NCBI RefSeq assembly: GCF_009176725.1
Contig: NZ_AP020337.1
Span: forward strand, 1,116,001-1,180,000
Length of the DNA stretch: 64,000 nt
Source of the DNA: Pseudomonas sp. KUIN-1
Lineage (GTDB): Bacteria > Pseudomonadota > Gammaproteobacteria > Pseudomonadales > Pseudomonadaceae
Direction of reading: 5' to 3'
Shown: piece by piece, positions 52,631-60,390 of the stretch
Layout of the letters: each line of letters begins with the position of its first letter
Numbering within the stretch: position 1 is the first letter of the stretch
Notes under the pieces: model-generated
What the model was told of the DNA's origin: nothing
Database searches by the model: none
The model's input: the letters and a program-made list of their open reading frames with translations, nothing else
Program-made: the position numbers and the translations under genes

Positions 52631-53197
52631 TTAGCGAGGGGAAGGTGATTGCGTCGGGCGTGCCGGTGCAGGCGTGCTCTGTAGCCAGGGTGCCAGCAGG
52701 CGCGTGGACAGCGGGATGAACAGGTAGACCATCAGCGGGGTGAGCACCGCGGTGCTGATCATGATGCGCGGCAACAGGTCCAGATGATTGAGCAACGGGC
52801 CCAGCAGAAAGTTGAAGATCAGCGACACGGGGAAGAACGCCAGCCAGATCGCGACGGCCTGTTTCCAGCGTGGCGGGCGCTGATCGATTGCGCCGAACCA
52901 GCCGTCGATACCGCTGACCCGATGCTCCGAGGGTTGTGCGAAAAGACCGCTGCCGCGCACCAGCCAGGAGCGCCGAGAGGCGGAATGCTCCCAGGCGTGC
53001 ATGGTGTGCTCATCGGTGAAGCGGAAAATGATCTGAAATTCGTCATCGCCGGGCGGGGGAGCCAGTACCCCTGAACCCAGATACCCCGGAAAGTCCGTGG
53101 CCAACTGTTCGCCTTCGTGCAGCCAGGCCATCATTTCATGGTAACGACCCTGCGCCACGCGGCGGGCAACCATCAAGGTGACGGGTGAGGTAGACAT
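52631..53197 (-). CDS. Antibiotic biosynthesis monooxygenase (ABM) domain membrane protein
   Basis: A 188-residue protein. The N-terminal 100 residues are an ABM ferredoxin-like domain (VTLMVARRVAQGRYHEMM, then FPGYLGSGVLAPPPG and AWEHSASRRSWL). The C-terminal part has two membrane helices (AVAIWLAFFPVSLIFNFLLG and MISTAVLTPLMVYLFI). It is convergent with nothing; it stands alone. The catalytic role is unknown. Confidence 0.85.
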   Translation of the reverse strand: MSTSPVTLMVARRVAQGRYHEMMAWLHEGEQLATDFPGYLGSGVLAPPPGDDEFQIIFRFTDEHTMHAWEHSASRRSWLVRGSGLFAQPSEHRVSGIDGWFGAIDQRPPRWKQAVAIWLAFFPVSLIFNFLLGPLLNHLDLLPRIMISTAVLTPLMVYLFIPLSTRLLAPWLQSTPAPARPTQSPSPR

Positions 53198-53348
53198 TGT
53201 ATATCTCCGGTAGAGGCGTGAAATTCCCGGGTAGGGAGGTCACATGCCGCGATCCGGGATGGTGGATAGCGACAGCTTCACGTGAACAGCAAGCAAGGAT
53301 TATTCCTGAAACGCTGAGAGACCGGTAGAGCGTTGCCGGGCAGGCGGG

Positions 53349-53954
53349 TTACTTGTGCAGGGACGGATGTTTGCGACGATGCTCTTGCAGGATGTACTGA
53401 CGCAGGCGCTCGGCATCGTCCTTGCCATGCTTGCTGAAGTGATAGGCACCGACGTTTTGCCCGATCATTCGCTCCAGCTTGCCGCGCATTGGAATAGGCG
53501 CTTGACCCGGCGGGTTGAACCAGGCTGAAAAGTTTCTCGGCAGCTTGCCTTCCTTGCGGTACTCGAGCAGTACGCCCTTGAACGACAACTCGTGGACCCA
53601 CAGCGCTCTCAGTGCGCCCTTTTCGGTTTCGAGAGGGATCGGCTCTTCCAGCACGAGTCGCCATGGGCGGATCTTCGGACCTTCTTCGAAGATACTCGGC
53701 GCGCCGAGCTCCAGATGCAGTGCGTGGAATTCGTCCTCGACCAGATGCAGAGGGAAATTCATCTGCTGATTCTCGAACTGCGCATGAATCGTGACCTGCT
53801 CATGAGCGGCCAGCTTTGTCAGCAGATCCTGAATCTGGATGCCGCCATTGACCAGCAGACTGCGCGTACTGTCACGTACGTTCAACTGGGGGTTGCGCTG
53901 CATGCTCTGGATAAAATCCAGCTCAGCCTGGGTGAGAAGTGAATCAGGTTGCAT
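53349..53954 (-). CDS. YcgR/PilZ-like protein
   Basis: A 201-residue soluble protein. The layout resembles a PilZ flagellar-brake protein: an N-terminal YcgR-like domain (DLLTKLAAHEQVTIHAQFEN, LHLELGAPSIFEEG), then a possible PilZ domain with ELSFKG where DxSxxG is expected, and the end FSKHGKDDAERLRQYI typical of PilZ proteins. The DxSxxG motif has Glu in place of Asp/Asn and the RxxxR is not clear, so c-di-GMP binding is doubtful. Confidence 0.5.
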   Translation of the reverse strand: MQPDSLLTQAELDFIQSMQRNPQLNVRDSTRSLLVNGGIQIQDLLTKLAAHEQVTIHAQFENQQMNFPLHLVEDEFHALHLELGAPSIFEEGPKIRPWRLVLEEPIPLETEKGALRALWVHELSFKGVLLEYRKEGKLPRNFSAWFNPPGQAPIPMRGKLERMIGQNVGAYHFSKHGKDDAERLRQYILQEHRRKHPSLHK

Positions 53955-54160
53955 GGGCGGAGGCTCGGTCTAACCGGTTATTGAGAACACAGACCATTGA
54001 TTCCGCAAAGTGTTCTGGCCATCCGTCATATTTTTTCATTCAAGTGTTTCAGCTCTGCTGTGCTTCTTCGGGCAGACCGAAGGCAGAATGGTCCGTAGAA
54101 AATTCAGACGGCATTCTAAGGCATAATGTTTCACTTTTTTAAGCTGCTGCTGGAATAACC

Positions 54161-54613
54161 ATGAAAGTCGCCATCGTGTGTGGAACGGTCTACGGATCGG
54201 CCGAGGAAGTTGCCAGACACGCCGCCGCGCTGTTGCGTGCCGCCGGCCATGAGACCCTCGTCAATCCGCGCCTTATGCTGCCGGATCTGCTCGCCTTCGA
54301 GCCTCAGGCGCTCCTTGCTGTGACGTCGACCACCGGGATGGGCGAGTTGCCCGACAACCTCATGCCTCTTTATGCAGCGCTGCGCGACGGTCTGCCAGGC
54401 GAGCTGCGTGGATTGCCTGGTGGGGTGATCGCACTGGGCGATGCCAGTTACGGCGACACCTTCTGCGCAGGCGGTGAGCAGATGCGCGAACTGTTCGCTG
54501 AGTTGGGCGTTAGCGAAGTGCAGGACATGTTGCGTCTGGACGGAAGCGAGAGCGTCACCCCGGAAACCGACGCCGAGCCGTGGCTGGAAGCGTTCATCAA
54601 GCATCTGGGCTGA
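54161..54613 (+). CDS. Flavodoxin (MioC-like)
   Basis: A 150-residue FMN-binding electron carrier. VAIVCGTVYGSAEEVARHAA is the phosphate-binding loop and VTSTTGMGELPDN the isoalloxazine loop. It resembles E. coli MioC. It lies alone between the PilZ-like gene (divergent) and the SDR gene. Confidence 0.92.
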   Translation: MKVAIVCGTVYGSAEEVARHAAALLRAAGHETLVNPRLMLPDLLAFEPQALLAVTSTTGMGELPDNLMPLYAALRDGLPGELRGLPGGVIALGDASYGDTFCAGGEQMRELFAELGVSEVQDMLRLDGSESVTPETDAEPWLEAFIKHLG

Positions 54614-54724
54614 AAATATCGCGCTCCTTTATGGGGAATGATTCAGCACAGCAGATGTTGATTGTGGCTGTGCAGGGCGTGGACGACACTCATCGCAACG
54701 TCTTTCTGAGGCATGGAGCCAGCG

Positions 54725-55636
54725 ATGAGCGAGTCAGTGCGTTTTGACGATAAAGTCGTGATTGTGACCGGCGCAGGGGGTGGGCTGGGTCGGGCTCATG
54801 CGCTGCTGTTTGCGAAACACGGTGCGCGAGTGGTGGTCAACGATCTGGGCGGTTCTGCGCATGGCGAAGGGGCCAGCGCGTCTGCCGCCGATTGCGTCGT
54901 GGCCGAGATTCGCGCGGCAGGCGGCACTGCAATAGCCAACCATGATTCGGTGACCGAGGGCGGCCGCATTGTGCAGCATGCGCTGGACGCATTCGGGCGC
55001 ATCGATGTGCTGGTCAACAACGCTGGCATCCTGCGTGACAAGACCTTCGCCAACATGGAGGACGCCGACTGGGACCTGGTCTATCGCGTCCATGTCGAGG
55101 GGGCCTATAAGGTCACCCATGCCGCCTGGCCTTATCTGCGCGAGCAGAATGACGGACGGGTGATCTTCACGTCATCGACGTCCGGTATCTACGGCAACTT
55201 CGGGCAAGCCAATTATGCGACGGCCAAGCTGGGGCTTTACGGGCTGACCCGCACCCTCGCGCTGGAAGGTCGCAAGCACCGCATCTTCGTCAACGCCATA
55301 GCGCCGACGGGCGGTACACGCATGACCGAGGGGCTGATTCCCGCCAATGTCTTCGAGCTGCTCAAGCCCGAGCTGGTCAGCCCGCTGGTGGTGTACCTGT
55401 GCAGCGCACAATGCCAGAGCAGTGGCGAGCTGTTCGAAGTGGGCGGTGGCTGGATCGGCAAGGTCCGCTGGCAGCGCAGTCAGGGAGCCTGTTTCGACCC
55501 GCAGGCAGGCTTCAGCCCGGAAGACGTCGCGGCGCAGTGGCAGGCGATGGGTGATTTCGCCAACGCAGCGCACCCTGCCGACACTGGCGAGGCGCTGAAG
55601 GAAATGATGGCCAACCTGCAGAAGTACGTTAAATAA
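54725..55636 (+). CDS. SDR family oxidoreductase (HSD17B4-like)
   Basis: A 303-residue dehydrogenase. VIVTGAGGGLGRAHALLFAK is the cofactor motif, NNAGILRDKTFANMED follows the family's substrate loop and YATAKLGLYGLTRTLA holds YxxxK. The GRAHA plus VVVNDLGG pattern is that of the 3-hydroxyacyl-CoA/17-beta-HSD group. ATG at 54725 is favoured; an ATG four codons earlier (54713) is possible. Confidence 0.92.
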   Translation: MSESVRFDDKVVIVTGAGGGLGRAHALLFAKHGARVVVNDLGGSAHGEGASASAADCVVAEIRAAGGTAIANHDSVTEGGRIVQHALDAFGRIDVLVNNAGILRDKTFANMEDADWDLVYRVHVEGAYKVTHAAWPYLREQNDGRVIFTSSTSGIYGNFGQANYATAKLGLYGLTRTLALEGRKHRIFVNAIAPTGGTRMTEGLIPANVFELLKPELVSPLVVYLCSAQCQSSGELFEVGGGWIGKVRWQRSQGACFDPQAGFSPEDVAAQWQAMGDFANAAHPADTGEALKEMMANLQKYVK

Positions 55637-55811
55637 ACAGCCTCTGGCAGTTGCTGCAAGACCGCGGTTATCGGTTGCGCGTGCGCGCTTATTCACGCTG
55701 ACGGCTTGATTATGTGTGAGAAGTTTCACCGAGTTATGTAAGTGCTGTCTTGTGGCACTGTAGGGCAGGTATGGATTTTTGCACGCCTATCAATCATGCC
55801 GTGCTGGCCCC

Positions 55812-55838
55812 GATATGAAGTTCGAACACATTCATATC
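55812..55838. promoter_or_regulatory. 8-bp inverted repeat before the 185-residue gene
   Basis: GATATGAA and TTCATATC, 11 bp apart, end 12 bp before the start codon. It could be an operator or an RNA hairpin near the ribosome site. Confidence 0.4.
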
Positions 55839-55849
55839 TGGAGTGACAC

Positions 55850-56407
55850 ATGGCCAAATCAATATGGGGCGACTTTCCGCCGGTAAACGTCGCGGCGCCT
55901 CCTGAACGCGTCAAGGTCAAGAAAGCTGCGGCACAGGTGACCCAGGTGCTTCAGGAGGTGGGCGAAAATTCGATTGCGCTCAATTCCCTGGCGATGGAAA
56001 AACGCAAGATGAAACCGCTGTTCAAGGGCTTCAATCCTGAACAGATAAGCCCCAAGGATCTCAACAGAGCGGGGATGATCCTGTACAAGTTCGGCATGAT
56101 CGATAATCACACCGCTGAGTTGATGAGTCGCGCAGGCGACGAGTTCGACAAGAAAGGCAAACTGGTCGACCCCAGCAAGGAAATCAATGCGCTGGAGTTT
56201 TTTGCCAGTCGGATCATCGACATGAAAGAGAAAGCGCTGAGCGGCGATCCATACGCCAACGCGCTCTTGCCTGATTACATCAAGACCATCCATATCCTGC
56301 AGAATCTTCAGGTGTTTGCCGAGTCGGGTGACAGTTACGAGATGCGCAAGATCAAGGACATGGAAAGCAAGGGGCTGATCAAAAAAACGCCGAATGCCAA
56401 GGGCTGA
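55850..56407 (+). CDS. Uncharacterised 185-residue protein
   Basis: A soluble protein starting MAKSIWGDFPPVNVAAPPER, with no signal peptide or membrane segment. It is charged and helical (RVKVKKAAAQVTQVLQEVG; FASRIIDMKEKALSG; YIKTIHILQNLQVF), and ends with a basic IKKTPNAKG. I do not recognise the family. GGAG lies 8 nt before the ATG. It stands alone between an SDR gene and the SirB1-like gene. Confidence 0.7.
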   Translation: MAKSIWGDFPPVNVAAPPERVKVKKAAAQVTQVLQEVGENSIALNSLAMEKRKMKPLFKGFNPEQISPKDLNRAGMILYKFGMIDNHTAELMSRAGDEFDKKGKLVDPSKEINALEFFASRIIDMKEKALSGDPYANALLPDYIKTIHILQNLQVFAESGDSYEMRKIKDMESKGLIKKTPNAKG

Positions 56408-56452
56408 GGCACGCAGCACGCATGAAGGCTGAAGGCGTTAAACCTGCAGGCA

Positions 56453-56490
56453 ATAAAAAAGGCCGCTGCGCAGAGACCTGCACGGCGGCC
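56453..56490 (-). terminator. Terminator of the minus-strand SirB1-like transcript
   Basis: On the minus strand a GGCCGC/GCGGCC stem is followed by TTTTTTATT. It can serve the whole bcsB-like to SirB1 run. Confidence 0.75.
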
Positions 56491-56636
56491 AAACAAAACG
56501 CAGGATCAAGGGAGCTTGCAAATCCACGTCGATTTAACGCGCGCAGGTTAACCGCCATCACGCGTCTGAAAAATCCCCGCGCAGGATATGCAGCATTACC
56601 CGGCAGGTAACAATTCGCCTCGAATGAGCAGGATGC

Positions 56637-57440
56637 TCAATGAACGCGGTGGTTTACCGATAAATGGCTCAGGCGCTCGGCAAGCTGGAGTCTTTGCAGT
56701 GGGTCTTCACTGAGCAACAGCGCGCGCTCCAGATCGAAACGTTCGGCCTGCGGGCATTCAAGAAACTGATACAGACTGGCGCGAGCCAGGTGATCGCTGC
56801 TGGTGGCCTGGCCCAGTTCGACGATGCGGTCGGCATCCTTGAGCGCCGCGAGGACATTATCGTTGATCTGGTGCAGGTGCCGCAGGTTGCGCGACAACCG
56901 TTGCAGCATGCTGGTCGGGGTGGCGCGTGTCATATGTTCGGCGCGCAGCTGCATGGTCGGGCCGAACTGCCGGATCAACAGCTCGCGGCAATCGGCGGGA
57001 TAGAGCCTGCGCCCGCTGCAGGGGTCGAGCAGGTGATCGGCACCCGGCACGCGCAGCAGGAAGTGACCCGGGAAGTTAACGCCTTCCAGTGCGATATCCA
57101 GGCGTCGTGCGATCTCCAGCGCGATCATTGCCAGCCCCAGTGGCTGGCCTCGACGCTGCCGCACGATCTTGTGCAAAAGGGCCGAGTCGGGTTTGGGAGG
57201 GTTCCAGTCATCCTGCTGAAAACCCAGGGCGTTGAGATGCCGCAACAGCGGCTGGGCAAGTTCAGGCGCAGGCAGGACAGGCAGCGCTGAATTTATCTGG
57301 CGCTGCAACTGGTCCATTTCGCTCATCACCTCATGCCAGGCGAAGTGCGCGTCATGTTCGGTCGACACCCATAACGCAGCTTCAAACACCGCGGGCGGTG
57401 TCTGTTGCAGGCAGGCCAGGCAATGCTGACGTGGCGTCAT
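56637..57440 (-). CDS. SirB1/transglutaminase-like protein with TPR end
   Basis: A 267-residue protein of the SirB1 family. RQRRGQPLGLAMIALEIARR and GVNFPGHFLLRVPG form the transglutaminase-like core; the Cys of a true transglutaminase is not obvious. The C-terminus is short helical repeats (ALKDADRIVELGQ, LFLYQFLECPQAE-like). GGAG lies 6 nt before ATG 57440. A GTG start at 57515 would add 25 residues of plausible coding sequence. It follows the YbcH-like gene closely and may be part of its transcript. Confidence 0.8.
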   Translation of the reverse strand: MTPRQHCLACLQQTPPAVFEAALWVSTEHDAHFAWHEVMSEMDQLQRQINSALPVLPAPELAQPLLRHLNALGFQQDDWNPPKPDSALLHKIVRQRRGQPLGLAMIALEIARRLDIALEGVNFPGHFLLRVPGADHLLDPCSGRRLYPADCRELLIRQFGPTMQLRAEHMTRATPTSMLQRLSRNLRHLHQINDNVLAALKDADRIVELGQATSSDHLARASLYQFLECPQAERFDLERALLLSEDPLQRLQLAERLSHLSVNHRVH

Positions 57441-57521
57441 TGACCACTCCGTGCGGCTCGAAATCCAGTACGAAGACTCTTTGTAGCCCTGTGCGCGAAT
57501 TTCGTCCAGCGCCACTTGTTT

Positions 57522-58394
57522 CTACTTGTTCAGAGCTTCTATCAGGTCGGGTGTCACATAGTGCGGACCGTCGAACAGATACAGCGGATAGCCATCGAAT
57601 GCGGCGATCTGCGGTTTCAGTTCGGCCGCCGTTGCCGGGCGGAAGCCGCCGCCTACCTGCGGACGAAAGGCTTCGACGATGATCCTTACGCGATTGTTGC
57701 CCAGCCTGTTGCGCAAGGCATCGGCATAGGTTCGGGCAACCGGGGCGGTGCGGGCATAAACACCCACACCATCCTGAAAGAACACGCCGATATCGTCCGG
57801 CAGCCAGGTTTTCAGCCAGTCTGCCGTGGCGGCGGGCCCGATATTGCCGCCATCGTAGACGCTGATCCATAACGGTCTGGGCAGTTTCGCCAACAGTGCG
57901 GGTAACTCCTTGGCCCGACTCCAGCTGGGATCGACCTCGGCGGGGAAGTACCAGCCGGTGACATTGAGCGGCGTTTTCACCTTGGCCAATTGCGCCGAAA
58001 GCACCGCCAGTTGCTCGATATTGTCCCGTGAGCGGGTTTCGCTGAAGTACCCGGCCAGCCCGAGGATCACCTCCTGCGCCCACGGCTCCTTGCCGATGCG
58101 TGTCCAGTCCGGCAACACGGGCACACTGGCCATCGGCGTGCCCGGTATGAACGCCTGATCATCGACCGCCGTCCACTGCACAAGCAATTGCCGTGCGCCG
58201 AGCCTGTCCCAGTTGCCGCTTATGCCTACGGTTGCGTTATCCGGTTGCCAGACGATGCCGACCACGCCCGGGCCCTTGGGCTGGATCAGTTGATACAGCT
58301 CGCTGGTGCCGAAGGCGATCGCCCCCACCAGCAGGGCGGCCACCGAGGTCTTGATCAATGTTGCCTGTCGCAGCAGTGCGGCCAGAGCCTTCAA
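57522..58394 (-). CDS. DUF4434/YbcH-like periplasmic protein (glycoside-hydrolase-like)
   Basis: A 290-residue protein with one N-terminal membrane or signal helix (TSVAALLVGAIAFGTSELYQ). LNVTGWYFPAEVDPSW and PRPLWISVYDGGNIGP suggest a TIM-barrel hydrolase-like fold of the DUF4434 type. E. coli places ybcH beside nfrA-nfrB in the same order, and this length fits. It probably trims or handles the polymer made by the adjacent nfr genes. No catalytic pair is assigned. It lies 31 bp after the NfrA-like gene. Confidence 0.6.
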   Translation of the reverse strand: MKALAALLRQATLIKTSVAALLVGAIAFGTSELYQLIQPKGPGVVGIVWQPDNATVGISGNWDRLGARQLLVQWTAVDDQAFIPGTPMASVPVLPDWTRIGKEPWAQEVILGLAGYFSETRSRDNIEQLAVLSAQLAKVKTPLNVTGWYFPAEVDPSWSRAKELPALLAKLPRPLWISVYDGGNIGPAATADWLKTWLPDDIGVFFQDGVGVYARTAPVARTYADALRNRLGNNRVRIIVEAFRPQVGGGFRPATAAELKPQIAAFDGYPLYLFDGPHYVTPDLIEALNK

Positions 58395-58425
58395 ACATTA
58401 CTCCCTGATGGGTGACGGGCGCGGG

Positions 58426-60390
58426 TCACCACGAGAACGTCATGCGTGCGAAAACGCCTTCTGCGCGGTCATCGCCAAACACTTTCTCGCGATACTGCAC
58501 GGAGAAGTCGACATACGACTGCGGCGCCTTGTACTTATCCTCGCGGAACCAGTAACGCACGCCCGTACCGACACCAAGCCCGCCAGCATTACCCGATGAT
58601 GTGCTGCTACGGCCGAGACTGTCGACCTCACTGCGCATCTTCGAATCGTAGTCCACTGCGGCGACCACATGGGGAAACACCACCAGCCGCGGGCTGATGC
58701 TGTCCAGACGGAAGCTGCGTCCGACCTGCCACTCGCTGTTGAAGTAGTTGCGCTTGTCCTGCAGATAGCGCCCGCCTTCAGCGTACAGCTGCGACGTCCA
58801 CCAGCTCGGTACATCGACGCGCAGGTCGGTGCCGATGCTCGAGCCGTAGCCCAGGCGCACCAGCCAGTCGCCATCGGCGTTCGAGTTGCCCAGCGGAAAG
58901 GTGCGTTCGAAGGCACCGATCACGTTGACTGCGCTGAACGGCTTGACCCGGATACCAAGCGCGCCCTGCAAAGCATCCGCGCCTGTGTCGGAGTCGCCTT
59001 CCTTGCTCCACAGCGTGTCGGTGACGCGTCCGTAAAGCTCGACGAAGCGCGCATTGCGGTAACCGAAGGGGCGCCAGAACACTTCGGTGCTGTTCTGCAC
59101 GCTGTCATTGCTGCCGCCGGGTGCGCCGCTCAGGCCGCTGCTGGTGCTGGCACCCCGATAAGTCGTGGTGTTGGTCAATCCCCATTCACGGGACAGATCA
59201 GAGACGGCGCGTCGGGTGTCGAACACCTGTTGCGCGGGCATCTGCAAATCGCCGGTCTGCTGATAATCGAGCACGCGTTTGAAGTAGGCGATGGCCTGCG
59301 CATCGTTCGACGTGCGCATCGCGCTGTAGGCGGCATCCTGCACTTCGCGTGGCTTGAGGCCGGACTGACGGTCAACACGCTTGAACGTATCCAGCGCACC
59401 TTGATCATCGCCCGCCTGGCTGAGGAAATAGGCTATCTGCACTTCATCGCCGGGTTGCAGTTCGCCCGCGTCGCGTGCTTTCTGCAAGCGTTGCAATGCC
59501 TCACTCGGCTGGCCCATGGCGGCGTACAACGAGGCCTGTTCACGCAGCGGCAGGTTGCCTACCGCCATGGCCTGGGCGAAGTCCTGACGCGCACCGTCCT
59601 GATCGCCCAGGCGCTGACGCATTTGTCCGCGCTGGACGAGCAGGGTGGCGTCGTTGCCATTCAGCGCCAGCGCTTCGGTGGCCGCAGAGCGCGCTTCGGC
59701 ATACTGCCCTTGGGCAATCAGGGCGCTGACCAGTAATTTCCGGTAGGCCATCTGCTTTGGAAAACTGCGGACAGCCTCCCGCGCCTCGCTGACTGCGGTG
59801 TCGTTATCTCCGCGAGCCAGTGCCTTGTAGCCGGTGGCCGCCTTGTCGACCGCCACCTGCTCCTGAATCGCCTGCCGACGACGCGTCAGCACCTGTTGCG
59901 GCCCCAGTGCCTGCTCGGCATCGTTGATCGCTGCCTGTGCTTCATCCAGATGCTGCTGACGTTGCAGCGCCTCGATCAGCATCATGCGGTAATCGAGGTT
60001 CTTTGGTGCCTGGGCAATGGCCTTGCGCGCATGACTGGCCGAGCCGTCATAGTCGTGCCTGGCGTAGGCGCGCAGCGCCTGATTGCCTTCCAGATAGCCA
60101 GGTTGCGGACGCGTCTTGTAAGCGCGTTGCGGGTGATCGCGGCGGTACTTGTCGCGTTCGGCCAACGTAATGAGGTCACGCAACTGCTGAGCGTCACCGC
60201 GCTGACGCAACGCTTCGTTCGCTTTGGCGATGGCCAGGTCGTAATCCTTGCGGTTGTAGGCCATGTAGGCTTCGTTGGCGATGGCATACGCCGGGCCGGT
60301 CAACGGCAAAGGCAGGGTTTCTGCCTGGCTGAACGGCGAAGAAAGACTCAGGCCGGTCACCAGCAGCGACAGGATGAAGGGGCGCTTCAT
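58426..60390 (-). CDS. nfrA: NfrA-like TPR/outer-membrane barrel protein
   Basis: A 654-residue exported protein with a signal peptide (MKRPFILSLLVTGLSLSSPF, cleaved near QAE). The N-terminal two thirds are tetratricopeptide repeats (AYMAYNRKDYDLAIAKANEA; SALIAQGQYAEARSAATEAL). From about residue 420 it changes to beta-barrel character (FVELYGRVTDTLWSK, YVDFSVQYREKVFGD, ending RMTFSW), matching the NfrA C-terminal domain of phage N4 adsorption protein A. E. coli NfrA is about 990 residues, so this is shorter. It overlaps the nfrB stop by 4 bp. Confidence 0.85.
   Translation of the reverse strand: MKRPFILSLLVTGLSLSSPFSQAETLPLPLTGPAYAIANEAYMAYNRKDYDLAIAKANEALRQRGDAQQLRDLITLAERDKYRRDHPQRAYKTRPQPGYLEGNQALRAYARHDYDGSASHARKAIAQAPKNLDYRMMLIEALQRQQHLDEAQAAINDAEQALGPQQVLTRRRQAIQEQVAVDKAATGYKALARGDNDTAVSEAREAVRSFPKQMAYRKLLVSALIAQGQYAEARSAATEALALNGNDATLLVQRGQMRQRLGDQDGARQDFAQAMAVGNLPLREQASLYAAMGQPSEALQRLQKARDAGELQPGDEVQIAYFLSQAGDDQGALDTFKRVDRQSGLKPREVQDAAYSAMRTSNDAQAIAYFKRVLDYQQTGDLQMPAQQVFDTRRAVSDLSREWGLTNTTTYRGASTSSGLSGAPGGSNDSVQNSTEVFWRPFGYRNARFVELYGRVTDTLWSKEGDSDTGADALQGALGIRVKPFSAVNVIGAFERTFPLGNSNADGDWLVRLGYGSSIGTDLRVDVPSWWTSQLYAEGGRYLQDKRNYFNSEWQVGRSFRLDSISPRLVVFPHVVAAVDYDSKMRSEVDSLGRSSTSSGNAGGLGVGTGVRYWFREDKYKAPQSYVDFSVQYREKVFGDDRAEGVFARMTFSW

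Noticed and set aside
49940..56000. hrp boxes upstream of the HopJ gene and the 185-residue gene
   Set aside because: No GGAACC-N15/16-CCACNNA pattern was found in the regions read upstream of either gene.
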